Notes: generated from the sequence alone by a model not told the origin. A stretch of DNA of 64,000 nucleotides from Mycolicibacterium senegalense (GCF_019645875.1 NZ_CP081000.1:558001-622000), one strand, 5' to 3'; positions 8,382 through 17,345 are shown, counted from the stretch's first letter. A program made the numbers and translations.

Positions 8382-9619
8382 CCGGTTGGTCCGCGCCCGT
8401 CCGGACCCCGGAGGCCCTGAAGGCATACGCGGCGGCCGAGCAGGACCGGGCCGCGCGTCCTGACCGCTATCGGCTCGGGACGGACGCTGTCGACATCGTC
8501 ATCGATCGCGGCACCCGCGGGGCGGGCGCCGGCGTGCTCGGCGAGCCCGGCCAGTGGCGTCCGGGCGTGCAGCAATATCTCGCGTCGGCGGAGGAGGACG
8601 GCCGGCTCAACGCGCTCGGTGCGTTGACCGCCCAGCGGACAGCGGCCGGCCGGCTGGCTGCCCGGGTGGCCATTGCGCGGTATCTGCATGAGCACCCCGC
8701 GACCGAGCACCGGAGCATGCCGGCTCCGATCATCATCATCGGCGGGTGGCGCACGGGCACCACGTTCCTGTTTCGCCTGCTCGGTCGCGACCCGCGGTTG
8801 CGCGCGCCGTTGCCCGCGGAGCTCGGGGCTCCCTGGCGTCTACCCGGGGACCTCGACCGCGACGAACGCACCCGGCGCCTCGAGGCAGCTGCCGGCGGCC
8901 AGTACCTGCTGCATGTACTCAACCCGACCATGGCGATCGTGCACGACTCCGGGCCGCACCTGCCCGAGGAATGCGTGCTCGGCATGGGCACCACCCTGCG
9001 AAACTGGGGTTTTGCCGCCACGACCCGGCTGGACAGCTACGCGACCTGGCTGGCCGGCCAGGATTTTGCCGACGAATACGCCCAGCATCGACGGATGCTG
9101 CAGATTCTGGACGCCGGCGACGGCCGCCGCTGGATCCTCAAGGCACCGGCCCACACCGCCGAACTTCGGCACGTGGCCGCGACCTATCCGGGCGCCTGCA
9201 TCGTGCAGTTGCACCGCGACATCGTGGAGACGGTCACTTCCGGCGCGAGCCTGTTCGCGACGTACCGATCCACCTACAGCGACCACGTCGACGGGGCGGA
9301 CGTAGGCCGGTTCCAAACAGCGCAGACCGAACTGTGGCTGCGCCGCGCCGTCGCCGCCCGTGCCGCCGAGACCGACGTCACCTGGCTCGACGTTCAGTAC
9401 ACCGATCTGGTGGCCGATCCTGAGCCGACGGTGCGGCGCATCTACGCCGCGGCGCAGATGGAGCCGCCTGACATCGCCGGGATGCTCGCCGAGCACCACC
9501 GCGCCCAGCCCCGGGACGGCAAAGGCAAACACCGATATCAGCCCGAAGAATTCGGCATCGTCCCGGGCGAGGTGCGCGAGCGGATGCGCTTCTACACCGA
9601 GACGCTCGCGCAGGAGTGA
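8378..9619 (+). CDS. Sulfotransferase-family protein
   Basis: 413 residues. ATG 8378 overlaps the preceding stop; the same frame is open far upstream only as a shadow. The 5'-phosphosulfate-binding loop is GGWRTGTTFLFRLL (about residues 122-135), and a 3'-phosphate-binding candidate is IVQLHRDIVETVTS. Mycobacterial members with this layout are the long sulfotransferase_3 type, often annotated only as sulfotransferase family; substrates are mostly unknown. It is the middle gene of a TetR-linked operon with a DUF1214 protein and a GH6 glucanase. Confidence 0.87.
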   Translation: MTGWSAPVRTPEALKAYAAAEQDRAARPDRYRLGTDAVDIVIDRGTRGAGAGVLGEPGQWRPGVQQYLASAEEDGRLNALGALTAQRTAAGRLAARVAIARYLHEHPATEHRSMPAPIIIIGGWRTGTTFLFRLLGRDPRLRAPLPAELGAPWRLPGDLDRDERTRRLEAAAGGQYLLHVLNPTMAIVHDSGPHLPEECVLGMGTTLRNWGFAATTRLDSYATWLAGQDFADEYAQHRRMLQILDAGDGRRWILKAPAHTAELRHVAATYPGACIVQLHRDIVETVTSGASLFATYRSTYSDHVDGADVGRFQTAQTELWLRRAVAARAAETDVTWLDVQYTDLVADPEPTVRRIYAAAQMEPPDIAGMLAEHHRAQPRDGKGKHRYQPEEFGIVPGEVRERMRFYTETLAQE

Positions 9620-9659
9620 CTGGCGCATCTCGCGTCGTCCCATTACTTTCCCTGAGGTG

Positions 9660-10637
9660 ATGTCCTCAGCTGCTGGCGCAGTCGCGCGGTTGATCGTCCC
9701 TTTTCTGACAGTTGCCTCCGTGGTCGGCGCGGGTCTCGTCGCCGAGTCGGCGCCGCAGGTGCGCCTGGCGAGTGACGGCAACCCGCTTGAAGGGCACTCG
9801 TTCTACGTCAACCCCTCGTCGAAGGCAGCGCGTGCCGCGCAGGGCGACCCGAGCCCCGAACTGCAGATGATCGCCAACACGCCCACGGCGTACTGGATGG
9901 ACAACGTTTCGAGCCCCGCAGTGGACGCCAAGTACATCGCCACGGCGCAGGCGGCCGGCACCATGCCGATCCTCGCGCTGTACGGCATTCCGCACCGCGA
10001 CTGCGGGAGCTACGCCGCAGGCGGCTTCGGATCGGCTGCGGCCTACAAGGGCTGGATCGACGGCGTCGCCGCGGCCATCGGGGGCGGGCCGGCCGCGGTC
10101 ATTCTCGAACCCGATGCGCTCGCCATGGCCGACTGCCTGTCCGGTGATCAGCGCGAGGAACGCTACAACCTGATGAGCTACGCCGTGGACACGCTGACCC
10201 GCAATCCCGGCACCGCGGTGTACGTCGATGCGGGGCACTCCCGGTGGGTGGCCGCCGACGAGATGGCCAACCGGCTCAACCGGGTCGGCGTGGCCAAGGC
10301 CCGCGGTTTCAGTCTCAACACCGCGAACTTCTTCACCACCGAAGAGGAGATCGGCTACGGCGACGCCATTTCGGGCCAGACCGGTGGCAAGCCCTACGTC
10401 ATCGACACGTCGCGCAACGGCGCCGGGCCGGCCGAAGGCGAGATGTACTGGTGCAATCCGAGCGGTCGCGCCCTCGGCGTTGCGCCGACCACCGCGACCG
10501 GGAACGGAAACGTCGACGCGTTCCTATGGGTGAAGCGGCCCGGCGAGTCCGACGGCGCGTGTGGCACGGGTGAGGCGTCCGCGGGCACCTTCGTCAACCA
10601 GTACGCCATCGACCTGGTTCGCAAGGCGCACGGCTAG
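9660..10637 (+). CDS. Exported glycoside hydrolase family 6 (cellulase/cellobiohydrolase type)
   Basis: 325 residues with an N-terminal export signal (RLIVPFLTVASVVGAGLVAES). GH6 motifs are clear: HRDCGSYAAGG with Asp near residue 114, and ILEPDALA with the catalytic acid Asp near residue 152; later KPYVIDTSRNG and WCNPSGRALG match the C-terminal substrate cleft. It hydrolyses beta-1,4-glucan with inversion. No carbohydrate-binding module is present, so it is the bare catalytic form, similar to the mycobacterial CelA1 catalytic region. An in-frame GTG at 9657 is an equally possible start. The stop directly abuts the stop of the convergent gene. Confidence 0.88.
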   Translation: MSSAAGAVARLIVPFLTVASVVGAGLVAESAPQVRLASDGNPLEGHSFYVNPSSKAARAAQGDPSPELQMIANTPTAYWMDNVSSPAVDAKYIATAQAAGTMPILALYGIPHRDCGSYAAGGFGSAAAYKGWIDGVAAAIGGGPAAVILEPDALAMADCLSGDQREERYNLMSYAVDTLTRNPGTAVYVDAGHSRWVAADEMANRLNRVGVAKARGFSLNTANFFTTEEEIGYGDAISGQTGGKPYVIDTSRNGAGPAEGEMYWCNPSGRALGVAPTTATGNGNVDAFLWVKRPGESDGACGTGEASAGTFVNQYAIDLVRKAHG

Positions 10638-11270
10638 TTATTGGGGTGGCGGTGGTGGCGCCGCCTCGCACTCGGCGAGCATCGGTGTGGAGAAGCTGAC
10701 CGAACCGACGCCGCCGAGCGTCATCCCGTTGTCGCGGAGCGTCATCGTCGTCGTGTACCGGCACGTCTGATTGACCGTGAGGCCTGTGAGGAACTCGACG
10801 TCGTAGGTGTAGAGGAACGACCGCACGAGCTGGTTTGCGTCCCATGGCACATCGAGTGCGAACCCGAGGGACGACGCGGACAACGCGTTGAGCAGCCGGG
10901 GGCCGACCTCACCGATTCCCGGCGTCAGATAGAACGGGGTGCCGTCGAGCTTGTTGCCGGAGATGCTGACGCTTCTGATCCGGTAGCCGGTGGTGCCGCC
11001 AGGGATGAGCGGTCCGCGTCTGATGTTCGTGCTGAACAGGATTGAATAATTCGTGCCGCCGACGATGGCCGTGGTGCTGAAACTCGTAGAGGTGAACTCC
11101 TGCGGCAGTTGGGCCGCGCAATTGCCGACCTTGCCGGCCGGATCACCGCATTCCTGCGGTGCTGCCAAGGCAGCTGGTGCCAGGGCTGCAGCGCCGACGA
11201 CGGGCACCGTCAAGGCGGCAGCGCGGATGAACGTGCGGCGGGAGAACGAGCTCCCGAAATGTTTCGTCAT
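10638..11270 (-). CDS. Tat-exported protein of unknown function
   Basis: 210 residues. The N-terminus carries a twin-arginine signal, SRRTFIRAAALTVPVVGAA, with cleavage predicted near ALAAPQ. The mature part is beta-rich, contains four cysteines (ECGDP, GNCAAQ, QTCRYT, LAECEA) that could form two disulfides, and ends in a proline run. I do not recognise a family. The last codon abuts the end of the GH6 gene with no bases between, so both transcripts must end inside each other's coding sequence or run through. Confidence 0.82.
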   Translation of the reverse strand: MTKHFGSSFSRRTFIRAAALTVPVVGAAALAPAALAAPQECGDPAGKVGNCAAQLPQEFTSTSFSTTAIVGGTNYSILFSTNIRRGPLIPGGTTGYRIRSVSISGNKLDGTPFYLTPGIGEVGPRLLNALSASSLGFALDVPWDANQLVRSFLYTYDVEFLTGLTVNQTCRYTTTMTLRDNGMTLGGVGSVSFSTPMLAECEAAPPPPPQ

Positions 11271-11353
11271 TGGTCTTCCTCCTTATTGGCTCGTGATTTC
11301 GATCGGCAAACTCGAACCTAACAAGGGTGACCAGGGATTTGGCGGCGAATGCG

Positions 11354-12133
11354 CTACCGGAACGAGCCCGCCCCACCGTCGACGAGCAGCGTCTGCCCGG
11401 TGAGATAGGCCGCGTCGTCGCCGATCAGGAAGGCGACGACCGCCCCGATATCGGTGGCGGGATCACCGATTCGCTTGAGCGAGGTGCTTCTGACCACCGC
11501 CTCGTACTGTTTGGGCGCCGTGTCGCGCAGCACTTTCAGGCCGTCGGTTTCGGCGAGCGGGCACACCACGTTCACGCGGATCCCGTCGACGCCCCATTCG
11601 AGTGCGGCCACCTTGGACATGCCGCGAATGGCCTCCTTGGCGCCCGCGTAGGCACCGAACGAGTGCGTGCCGACCGTTCCGGCGGCCGAGCCGAGATTGA
11701 CGATCGCTCCGCCGCCGGCTTTCACCATCGCCGGGTGAACCGCCTGCATGAGCCGGAAAGTTGCCCGCGGGCCGGTGTCGTGGACCCGCTCGTACTCCTC
11801 GGCCGGGATGTCGACGAACGGGATCGGTCCGGCGCTGGCCACGGCGTTGTTGACCAGACCGTTCACTGTGCCGAAGGCGTCGAGCGCGGCGTCGACGATG
11901 CGTTGTGCGCTGTCGGGGTCACGAAGGTCCGCCACTGTCGACGCGACGTTGAACCCGGCCTCGGCGAATTCCGCTGTGGTGTTGGCCAATACGTCGTCGA
12001 GGATGTCGGTCACCAGCACGCGGGCCCCGCGGGAGAGCAGGGCGGTGGCGATGCCCTTGCCGACACCACGGGCCGCGCCGGTCACGATCACGGCGTGGCC
12101 GTCCAACGAGTGCGGATGGCAGTAAGTGGACAT
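11354..12133 (-). CDS. Short-chain dehydrogenase/reductase
   Basis: 259-residue classical SDR. The nucleotide-binding motif is TGAARGVGKG, the NNA motif reads VNNAVAS, the catalytic Ser is in NLGSAAG, and Tyr-Lys are in YAGAKEAI. The C-terminal LTGQTLLVDGGAGSFR is standard. Oxidises or reduces an unknown alcohol/ketone with NAD(P). Monocistronic; start ATG 12133. Confidence 0.9.
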   Translation of the reverse strand: MSTYCHPHSLDGHAVIVTGAARGVGKGIATALLSRGARVLVTDILDDVLANTTAEFAEAGFNVASTVADLRDPDSAQRIVDAALDAFGTVNGLVNNAVASAGPIPFVDIPAEEYERVHDTGPRATFRLMQAVHPAMVKAGGGAIVNLGSAAGTVGTHSFGAYAGAKEAIRGMSKVAALEWGVDGIRVNVVCPLAETDGLKVLRDTAPKQYEAVVRSTSLKRIGDPATDIGAVVAFLIGDDAAYLTGQTLLVDGGAGSFR

Positions 12134-12253
12134 GGGGTTGCCTTTCTGGAGTCGACCAGATTTGGCACGCTAGCCGATACGCTCAAGCGCTGACAGACTG
12201 CGCCAAGCATTTTGGCGGACATCGCCAGTGCACTGTTCCAGTAGAGCTCACAC

Positions 12254-12625
12254 ATGCGTCGCCGCCAGTGTGAACAGCTCCTTACCGAACAGATACGGCT
12301 GGGAAACTGGTTCGGCGAGCACCGCTGCGACCGTGTGACGATGACCGCAGACCCTGTTGATCCACTCTGGCTTCGGCCGGTGGCCGCGACTGCGCCGGTG
12401 ATGAACATGACTGACCGGGCCGGAGCCGACGTGCGTCAGGCGCAGGCGTTCATCGCCATCCTCGAAGCGGAAATGGCCGACCTCCAGTCACAGTTGGCAC
12501 GGATCGATGACCGTGTCAGAGCTGGGCGCCCGGGAGCACACCATCACCAGAGTGCGGTGCGCCTGCGGGTTACCGAGGTGCGGCGTCTCCTTGACGCCCT
12601 GATCTTCCGCTTTCCTTCCGCCTGA
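12254..12625 (+). CDS. Small hypothetical protein with coiled-coil segment
   Basis: Up to 123 residues from ATG 12254; ATG 12401 (74 residues) is an equally good or better start because similarity-like composition begins there. The part from residue 50 on (QAQAFIAILEAEMADLQSQLARIDDRV) is a strongly helical coiled coil. No family recognised. It ends 116 bp before the protease-nuclease gene on the same strand; whether it is a partner of that gene is unknown. Confidence 0.4.
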   Translation: MRRRQCEQLLTEQIRLGNWFGEHRCDRVTMTADPVDPLWLRPVAATAPVMNMTDRAGADVRQAQAFIAILEAEMADLQSQLARIDDRVRAGRPGAHHHQSAVRLRVTEVRRLLDALIFRFPSA

Positions 12626-12741
12626 GCTTCGGGGCCGGGCACCTGTACCCAGCGGAAACGAGTAGTCGCATACGCGTGTGCACGAACAGTTCCAGGAAAA
12701 GACTCGATGTAGCGATATCCCGACTCACGCGAGGTGACCGC

Positions 12742-14661
12742 ATGTCGAACGTATTCATGGAACCTGACCAGCACCGGTTGGTTCGCCGCGTTGCTGCGAT
12801 CACCGCTGGTGACCTGACCTCGACGCAGATCAGCAAGGTCGTCGACGGCGACCTCGGTCTGCTCAAGAACCTTCCGCAGTCCGGCAAGGACAAGGTCGCC
12901 GCTCTGGTCAAGCCGCAGCTACGGGATGAGTTGAGGAAGATCATCGGTCCGACGACCGACTTCGTGCCCGTCTATTACTTGGAGATGGCCCGGGCGTCCG
13001 CTCAGGCGGTGGCACGGGTCATCGATGGAAAGCGCCGCCCACTCGGCACCGGTGTGATGGTGTCGTCGCGGTTGTTCATGACCAACAATCATGTCGTCGC
13101 GAATGCGCGGAGCGCCGCGTCGACGTCGATCCAGTTCAACTACCAACTCGACATCGATGACGTCCCTGCAGCAGTGACGGAGTTTCAGCTCGATCCGGCA
13201 ACATTCTTCTGGACCAGTGATGAAACCGAACTGGACGTGTCGCTGATCGCCGTCGGCCCCCGTACGGCAGGCGATGGAAAATTGTCCGACTTCGGTTGGA
13301 GCGCACTGTCATCGGCGCAGGACAAACACGCCGAAGGGGACCACGTCACGATCATCGAACACCCGGACGCCGACTACAAACAGATCGCATTGCGCGAGAA
13401 CCGGGTCATCGGCCGTGGCAAGAAGGGCGTCACGCTCTACTACGCCGCCGACACCCTGCATGGCTCCAGCGGCAGCCCGGTCTTCAACGATCAATTCAAT
13501 TTGGTGGCGCTGCACCATGCCGGTGGTGGTCACAACGACACCGAGCTCGAAGAGGGTAAGCCCGTGCCGGAGGATTGCAACGAGGGCATCAGGATCAGCA
13601 CCATCGTTGATGCGCTGCGCGCCTGCCACGACCAGTTGCCATTCGGGCCAAGGGATTTGTTGGCCGAAGCGCTCAATCCGCCGGCCGCCGCCATTGCGCT
13701 ACCGGCAACGGGCACCGTAGCCGGTTCGGCAAACGGCACCTCGGTCGGCCAGCTTGCGGTCCTCGAACGGAATGACGCGCCGAACCCCGACTACAGCAAC
13801 CGCGTTGGCTACGACCCTGACTTCTTGTCCAAAGCTGTTGCTGTTCCGTCTATCCCGGCGAAGCTGCTGACGCATTGCGCGGTGCCGGAGGGGCTGAAAA
13901 GGTCGTCGGCCAACGCCGTCCTGCGCTACCACCACTTCAGCCTCGTCATCCGCGCCGATCGGCGGATGCCGCTGTTCACCATCGTCAACATCGACGGCCG
14001 CCGGCTGCGGAAGATCAACCGAACGACAGGAGAGGTCGAGGCTGTCGAGACCTGGTACGCCGACCCGCGGCTGCGGCCGGACCAGCAGCTCGACCAGGAC
14101 GTGTTCGAACGGCAGAAACCGCGCCTGTTCGATCGCGGACACATGGTGCGTCGCCTCGATCCGGCGTGGGGCAGTCCCGTCGCGGCCAAGCAGGCCGCCG
14201 ACGACACCTTCCACTTCGCCAACTGCTGCCCGCAGATCTCGGCTTTCAATCAACACCTGTGGGCCAAGATCGAGAACTACGCCCTCGACAACGCCGACGC
14301 CGAGAAGCGTCGGATCACCGTGATCACCGGGCCGGTATTCGGTGACCGCGACCCGCTGTACCGGGGTATCCATGTGCCACGTCAATTCTGGAAGATCGTG
14401 GTGCGGGTTGGCGCCCGGGACGGCGATCTGCGCGCCACGGCATTCTTGGCCGATCAGAATGCGGCGCTGGATGCGGCCTTCGGGTCTGATGCTGAATCCT
14501 TCACCGACATAGGAAAAGTCGTGATGTTCCAGAAATCGGTTGGCGATATCGAACGGCTCAGCGGGTTGTCGTTCGGTGGGCTGCACCAGCACGACACGAT
14601 GACGGTGGGGCTGGAAGCGGCTTCACCGCTGCTGGGTTCGCTGGACGACGCCGCCTGGTAA
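12742..14661 (+). CDS. Trypsin-like protease fused to DNA/RNA non-specific endonuclease
   Basis: 639 residues; ATG 12742 is chosen because GAGGTGA precedes it. Residues 1-70 form a small helical domain, which may be an effector-associated adaptor. Residues 75-300 are a trypsin-like protease with catalytic His117 (TNNHVVA), Asp165 (TELDVSLI) and Ser243 (HGSSGSPVF). A linker of about 60 residues follows. Residues 380-625 are a NUC1-type non-specific endonuclease with DRGHM (His467), FANCCPQ (Asn494) and a downstream FNQHLW. There is no signal peptide, so both activities would be cytosolic. That arrangement suggests a self-destructive or defence effector rather than a nutrient enzyme. Preceded by a coiled-coil small gene and closed by a U-tract terminator. 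Confidence 0.88.
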   Translation: MSNVFMEPDQHRLVRRVAAITAGDLTSTQISKVVDGDLGLLKNLPQSGKDKVAALVKPQLRDELRKIIGPTTDFVPVYYLEMARASAQAVARVIDGKRRPLGTGVMVSSRLFMTNNHVVANARSAASTSIQFNYQLDIDDVPAAVTEFQLDPATFFWTSDETELDVSLIAVGPRTAGDGKLSDFGWSALSSAQDKHAEGDHVTIIEHPDADYKQIALRENRVIGRGKKGVTLYYAADTLHGSSGSPVFNDQFNLVALHHAGGGHNDTELEEGKPVPEDCNEGIRISTIVDALRACHDQLPFGPRDLLAEALNPPAAAIALPATGTVAGSANGTSVGQLAVLERNDAPNPDYSNRVGYDPDFLSKAVAVPSIPAKLLTHCAVPEGLKRSSANAVLRYHHFSLVIRADRRMPLFTIVNIDGRRLRKINRTTGEVEAVETWYADPRLRPDQQLDQDVFERQKPRLFDRGHMVRRLDPAWGSPVAAKQAADDTFHFANCCPQISAFNQHLWAKIENYALDNADAEKRRITVITGPVFGDRDPLYRGIHVPRQFWKIVVRVGARDGDLRATAFLADQNAALDAAFGSDAESFTDIGKVVMFQKSVGDIERLSGLSFGGLHQHDTMTVGLEAASPLLGSLDDAAW

Positions 14662-14677
14662 TCGACGGCCACCAGTT

Positions 14678-14700
14678 TGGACTTGAAGGTCCATTTTTCT
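14678..14700 (+). terminator. Rho-independent terminator after the protease-nuclease gene
   Basis: Stem TGGAC (14678-14682) / GTCCA (14689-14693) with a six-base loop, followed by a TTTTTCT tract. Hairpins with a true U-tract are uncommon in mycobacterial DNA. Confidence 0.6.
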
Positions 14701-14744
14701 CGAGTCACGCTCGTGAAGTAATTGCGCGTGACTGGAGGTGTGCA

Positions 14745-15626
14745 GTGAATCTCGGTGAGTTCGGTGTTTGGCAGCCTGGCTATGCCACGACCCCCCAGAT
14801 GGCCAAGCGGATCGAGGATCTGGGGTATGCCACGTTGTGGCTGGGTGGCCCCGAACCTGAGCTGTCGGGTATCGACGACCTGTTGGCCGCCACGGACCAA
14901 TTGGTGGTGGCCAGCAGCATCTACAACATCTACCGCGGCGATCCGGAGACGCTGGCGGCAGCGTACCGGCGTATTCAGCGGTCGTATCCGGACCGTCTGC
15001 TGCTGGGTCTCGGTGTGGGACATCCGGAACAGGTCGGCGATTACCGCACTCCGATGGCGGCATTGAACGGGTTCCTCGATGTGCTCGACGAGCACGGGCT
15101 GCCCCGCGAGAAGCGGGCGTTGGCCGCTCTCGGCCCGAAAATGCTCGCCCTTGCCGCCGAGCGTTCTGCCGGTTCGGTGCCCTACCTCGTCACGCCCGAG
15201 CACACCCGTCGCGCCCGGGCGGCGCTGGGGTCGCAGGGTCTACTGGCTCCCGAACAGAAGGTGGTCCTCGACTCCGACCCGGAACGGGCCCGATCACTGG
15301 CCCGCCCGCGGATCAAGCATCCGTATCTCGGATTGGTGAACTACACCAACAACTTACGGCGGCTCGGCTTCACCGATGAGGATCTGGCCGGCGACGGCAG
15401 CGATCGGTTGATCGACCAGCTCACCGTCCACGGTGATGCGGCGACGGTCGCGCGCGGATTGCGCGAGCATCTGGTTGCCGGGGCGAATCACGTGCAGATC
15501 CAGGTGGTGGGTGAGCGCTCGGCGCCACACCCGCAGATGTCGGACGTCCTGCTGCAGGTCTACGACGAGGATGCGTTCAGAATCTACGAATCACTGGCCG
15601 AGGCCTTGGGTATTGCGCCCCGGTGA
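14745..15626 (+). CDS. LLM-class F420-dependent oxidoreductase
   Basis: 293 residues of the luciferase-like TIM-barrel family; the opening LGEFGVWQPGYATTPQMAKRIEDLGY and LLLGLGVGHPEQVGDY are typical of the mycobacterial F420-dependent subgroup rather than FMN-dependent luciferases. GTG 14745 has GGAGG nine bases ahead. Redox substrate unknown. Ends six bases before the convergent kinase gene. Confidence 0.88.
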   Translation: MNLGEFGVWQPGYATTPQMAKRIEDLGYATLWLGGPEPELSGIDDLLAATDQLVVASSIYNIYRGDPETLAAAYRRIQRSYPDRLLLGLGVGHPEQVGDYRTPMAALNGFLDVLDEHGLPREKRALAALGPKMLALAAERSAGSVPYLVTPEHTRRARAALGSQGLLAPEQKVVLDSDPERARSLARPRIKHPYLGLVNYTNNLRRLGFTDEDLAGDGSDRLIDQLTVHGDAATVARGLREHLVAGANHVQIQVVGERSAPHPQMSDVLLQVYDEDAFRIYESLAEALGIAPR

Positions 15627-15632
15627 CCCGGC

Positions 15633-16430
15633 TCAGCGCGACGCGCCCTGCCACACGGTGTCGAACGGTGCGTTACCGCTGATCCGCTCGACGATGCCGG
15701 CGGTGGTGAAGTCCTTGGCTCGGCGCACCGCCTCGGGAACGCCGGCCCCCTTTGCCACCGCGGCGGTGACCGCCGCTGCCAGCGTGCACCCCGCCCCGGC
15801 CACGCGAGCTTGACCGACCTTCGGCGCGCGCAGAACCTCGGCGTCCTTGCCGTCGAAGAGGACATCGACCGCGTCGTCACCGGGGAACTCGACCCCGCCC
15901 TTCACCAGGACGTAGCCGGGTCCCAGGTCACCAATTCGTCGGGCCGCTTCGACCAGGTCATCGATCGTGGAGATGGTGTCCATTCCGGCCAGCGTGCGGG
16001 CCTCGAACAGGTTCGGAGTGACCACGGTGGCCAGCGGCAGGATCTGGCGGCGCAGCGCGGTGTCGGTGTCGAGTGCGGCGCCGGGTTCCTGGCCTTTGCA
16101 GATCAGGACCGGGTCGACGACGATGTGCCGCCAGGGCCGGCGGGCGAGGGCTTCGGCGACGACGTCGATGGTCGCCGGGGTGCCGAGCATGCCGATCTTG
16201 ACGACGTCGAGGTCATAGGCCGAGGTCGCCGCCTCGATCTGGTCGGCGATGACTTGCGGGTCGACGGGTACGAACCGGTGGCCCCAGTTCGCCTTGGGGT
16301 CGAACGACACGATGCATGTCACCGTGCCCACGCCGTAGGTCCCGAAGGCCTGGAAAGTGCGCAAGTCAGCTTGTATACCGGCGCCGCCGGTGGCTTCGGA
16401 TCCGGCGATCACGTAGGAGAGGTCGACCAC
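15633..16430 (-). CDS. pdxK: Pyridoxal/hydroxymethylpyrimidine kinase, dual-cysteine type
   Basis: 265-residue ribokinase-fold kinase (PfkB/ThiD-PdxK branch). GTG 16430 is the start that gives the usual family length; the upstream extension overlaps PhzF. The ATP/anion motif is GAGC (Cys215) instead of GTGD, and the lid segment DPVLICKGQE carries Cys111. This pair of cysteines (about 110 and 214) is the signature of the dual-cysteine pyridoxal kinases of Bacillus/Staphylococcus type, which hold the aldehyde as a hemithioacetal. It likely phosphorylates pyridoxal, possibly also hydroxymethylpyrimidine. Head-to-head with PhzF. Confidence 0.8.
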   Translation of the reverse strand: MVDLSYVIAGSEATGGAGIQADLRTFQAFGTYGVGTVTCIVSFDPKANWGHRFVPVDPQVIADQIEAATSAYDLDVVKIGMLGTPATIDVVAEALARRPWRHIVVDPVLICKGQEPGAALDTDTALRRQILPLATVVTPNLFEARTLAGMDTISTIDDLVEAARRIGDLGPGYVLVKGGVEFPGDDAVDVLFDGKDAEVLRAPKVGQARVAGAGCTLAAAVTAAVAKGAGVPEAVRRAKDFTTAGIVERISGNAPFDTVWQGASR

Positions 16431-16502
16431 GTGGGTGAGCGTACGCCTGCGCCGGCGGATACTGGCATACGTTGCCGCGCTCGCCAGAGAGGGAGGGGGA
16501 CC

Positions 16503-17345
16503 ATGCCCCGTAATCGTGCATTCGCCCAGGTCGACGTGTTCTCGCCAACCCCGTATCTGGGCAACCCCGTCGCGGTCGTACTCGATGGGGAAGGCCTCGA
16601 TGACGTTGCCATGCAACGGCTTGCCCGGTGGACCAACTTGTCGGAGACGACGTTCGTGCTGCCTCCGGCCCACCCTGAGGCGGACTACCGGCTGCGCATC
16701 TTCACCCCGAGCAGCGAACTTCTGTTCGCCGGGCACCCGACTCTCGGTTCCGCGTACGCCTGGCTCGGGCACGGCGGTCGACCGCGACGCGAGGGATGCG
16801 TCGTGCAGGAATGTGGTGCCGGCCTCGTCGAGATCAGGCAGCGCGACAGCCAGTTGTACTTCCAGGCACCGCCCACGCTGCGTTCCGGATTGCTCGACGA
16901 CGAGTATCTGGACCAGATCGTCGACGCCTTCGGTCTGGTTCGCGCCGATGTACTCGCCCACCAGTGGGTGGACAACGGTCCCGGGTGGGCCGTGCTGGTG
17001 CTGGACAGCGCACAACGGGTGCTCGAACTGGAACCGGACCTGGCGCGGATTCCCACGGCGATGGTCGGTTTTGTCGGGGCGTATCCGCCCGGCTCGGCAC
17101 ATGAGTACGAGATGCGTACCTTCGCACCCGGTGTCGACGTTCCCGAGGATCCGGTGTGCGGCAGCATGAATGCCTCGGTGGGGCAGTGGTTGACGAGTAC
17201 CGGTGCGGCTCCGAAGCGGTATCGGGTCTCTCAGGGGGCACGGCTCGGCCGCGCCGGCGAGATCAGTGTGGTGGCTGAACCCGACGGGTCGGTGTGGGTC
17301 GGCGGCGCTACCACCACCTGCTTCCAAGGTGTCGCGACGCTCTAA
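16503..17345 (+). CDS. PhzF-family isomerase/epimerase-like protein
   Basis: 280 residues with the two-lobed PhzF fold. FAQVDVFSPTPYLGNPVAVV opens the N-lobe with the conserved NP, LSETTFVLPP contains the conserved Glu, AGHPTLGSAYAW and PEDPVCGSMNASVG carry the residues expected at the lobe interface. ATG 16503 follows GGGAGGGGG. Mycobacteria do not make phenazines as a rule, so the substrate is probably another unsaturated acid. Its stop overlaps the end of the convergent TetR gene by four bases. Confidence 0.88.
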   Translation: MPRNRAFAQVDVFSPTPYLGNPVAVVLDGEGLDDVAMQRLARWTNLSETTFVLPPAHPEADYRLRIFTPSSELLFAGHPTLGSAYAWLGHGGRPRREGCVVQECGAGLVEIRQRDSQLYFQAPPTLRSGLLDDEYLDQIVDAFGLVRADVLAHQWVDNGPGWAVLVLDSAQRVLELEPDLARIPTAMVGFVGAYPPGSAHEYEMRTFAPGVDVPEDPVCGSMNASVGQWLTSTGAAPKRYRVSQGARLGRAGEISVVAEPDGSVWVGGATTTCFQGVATL

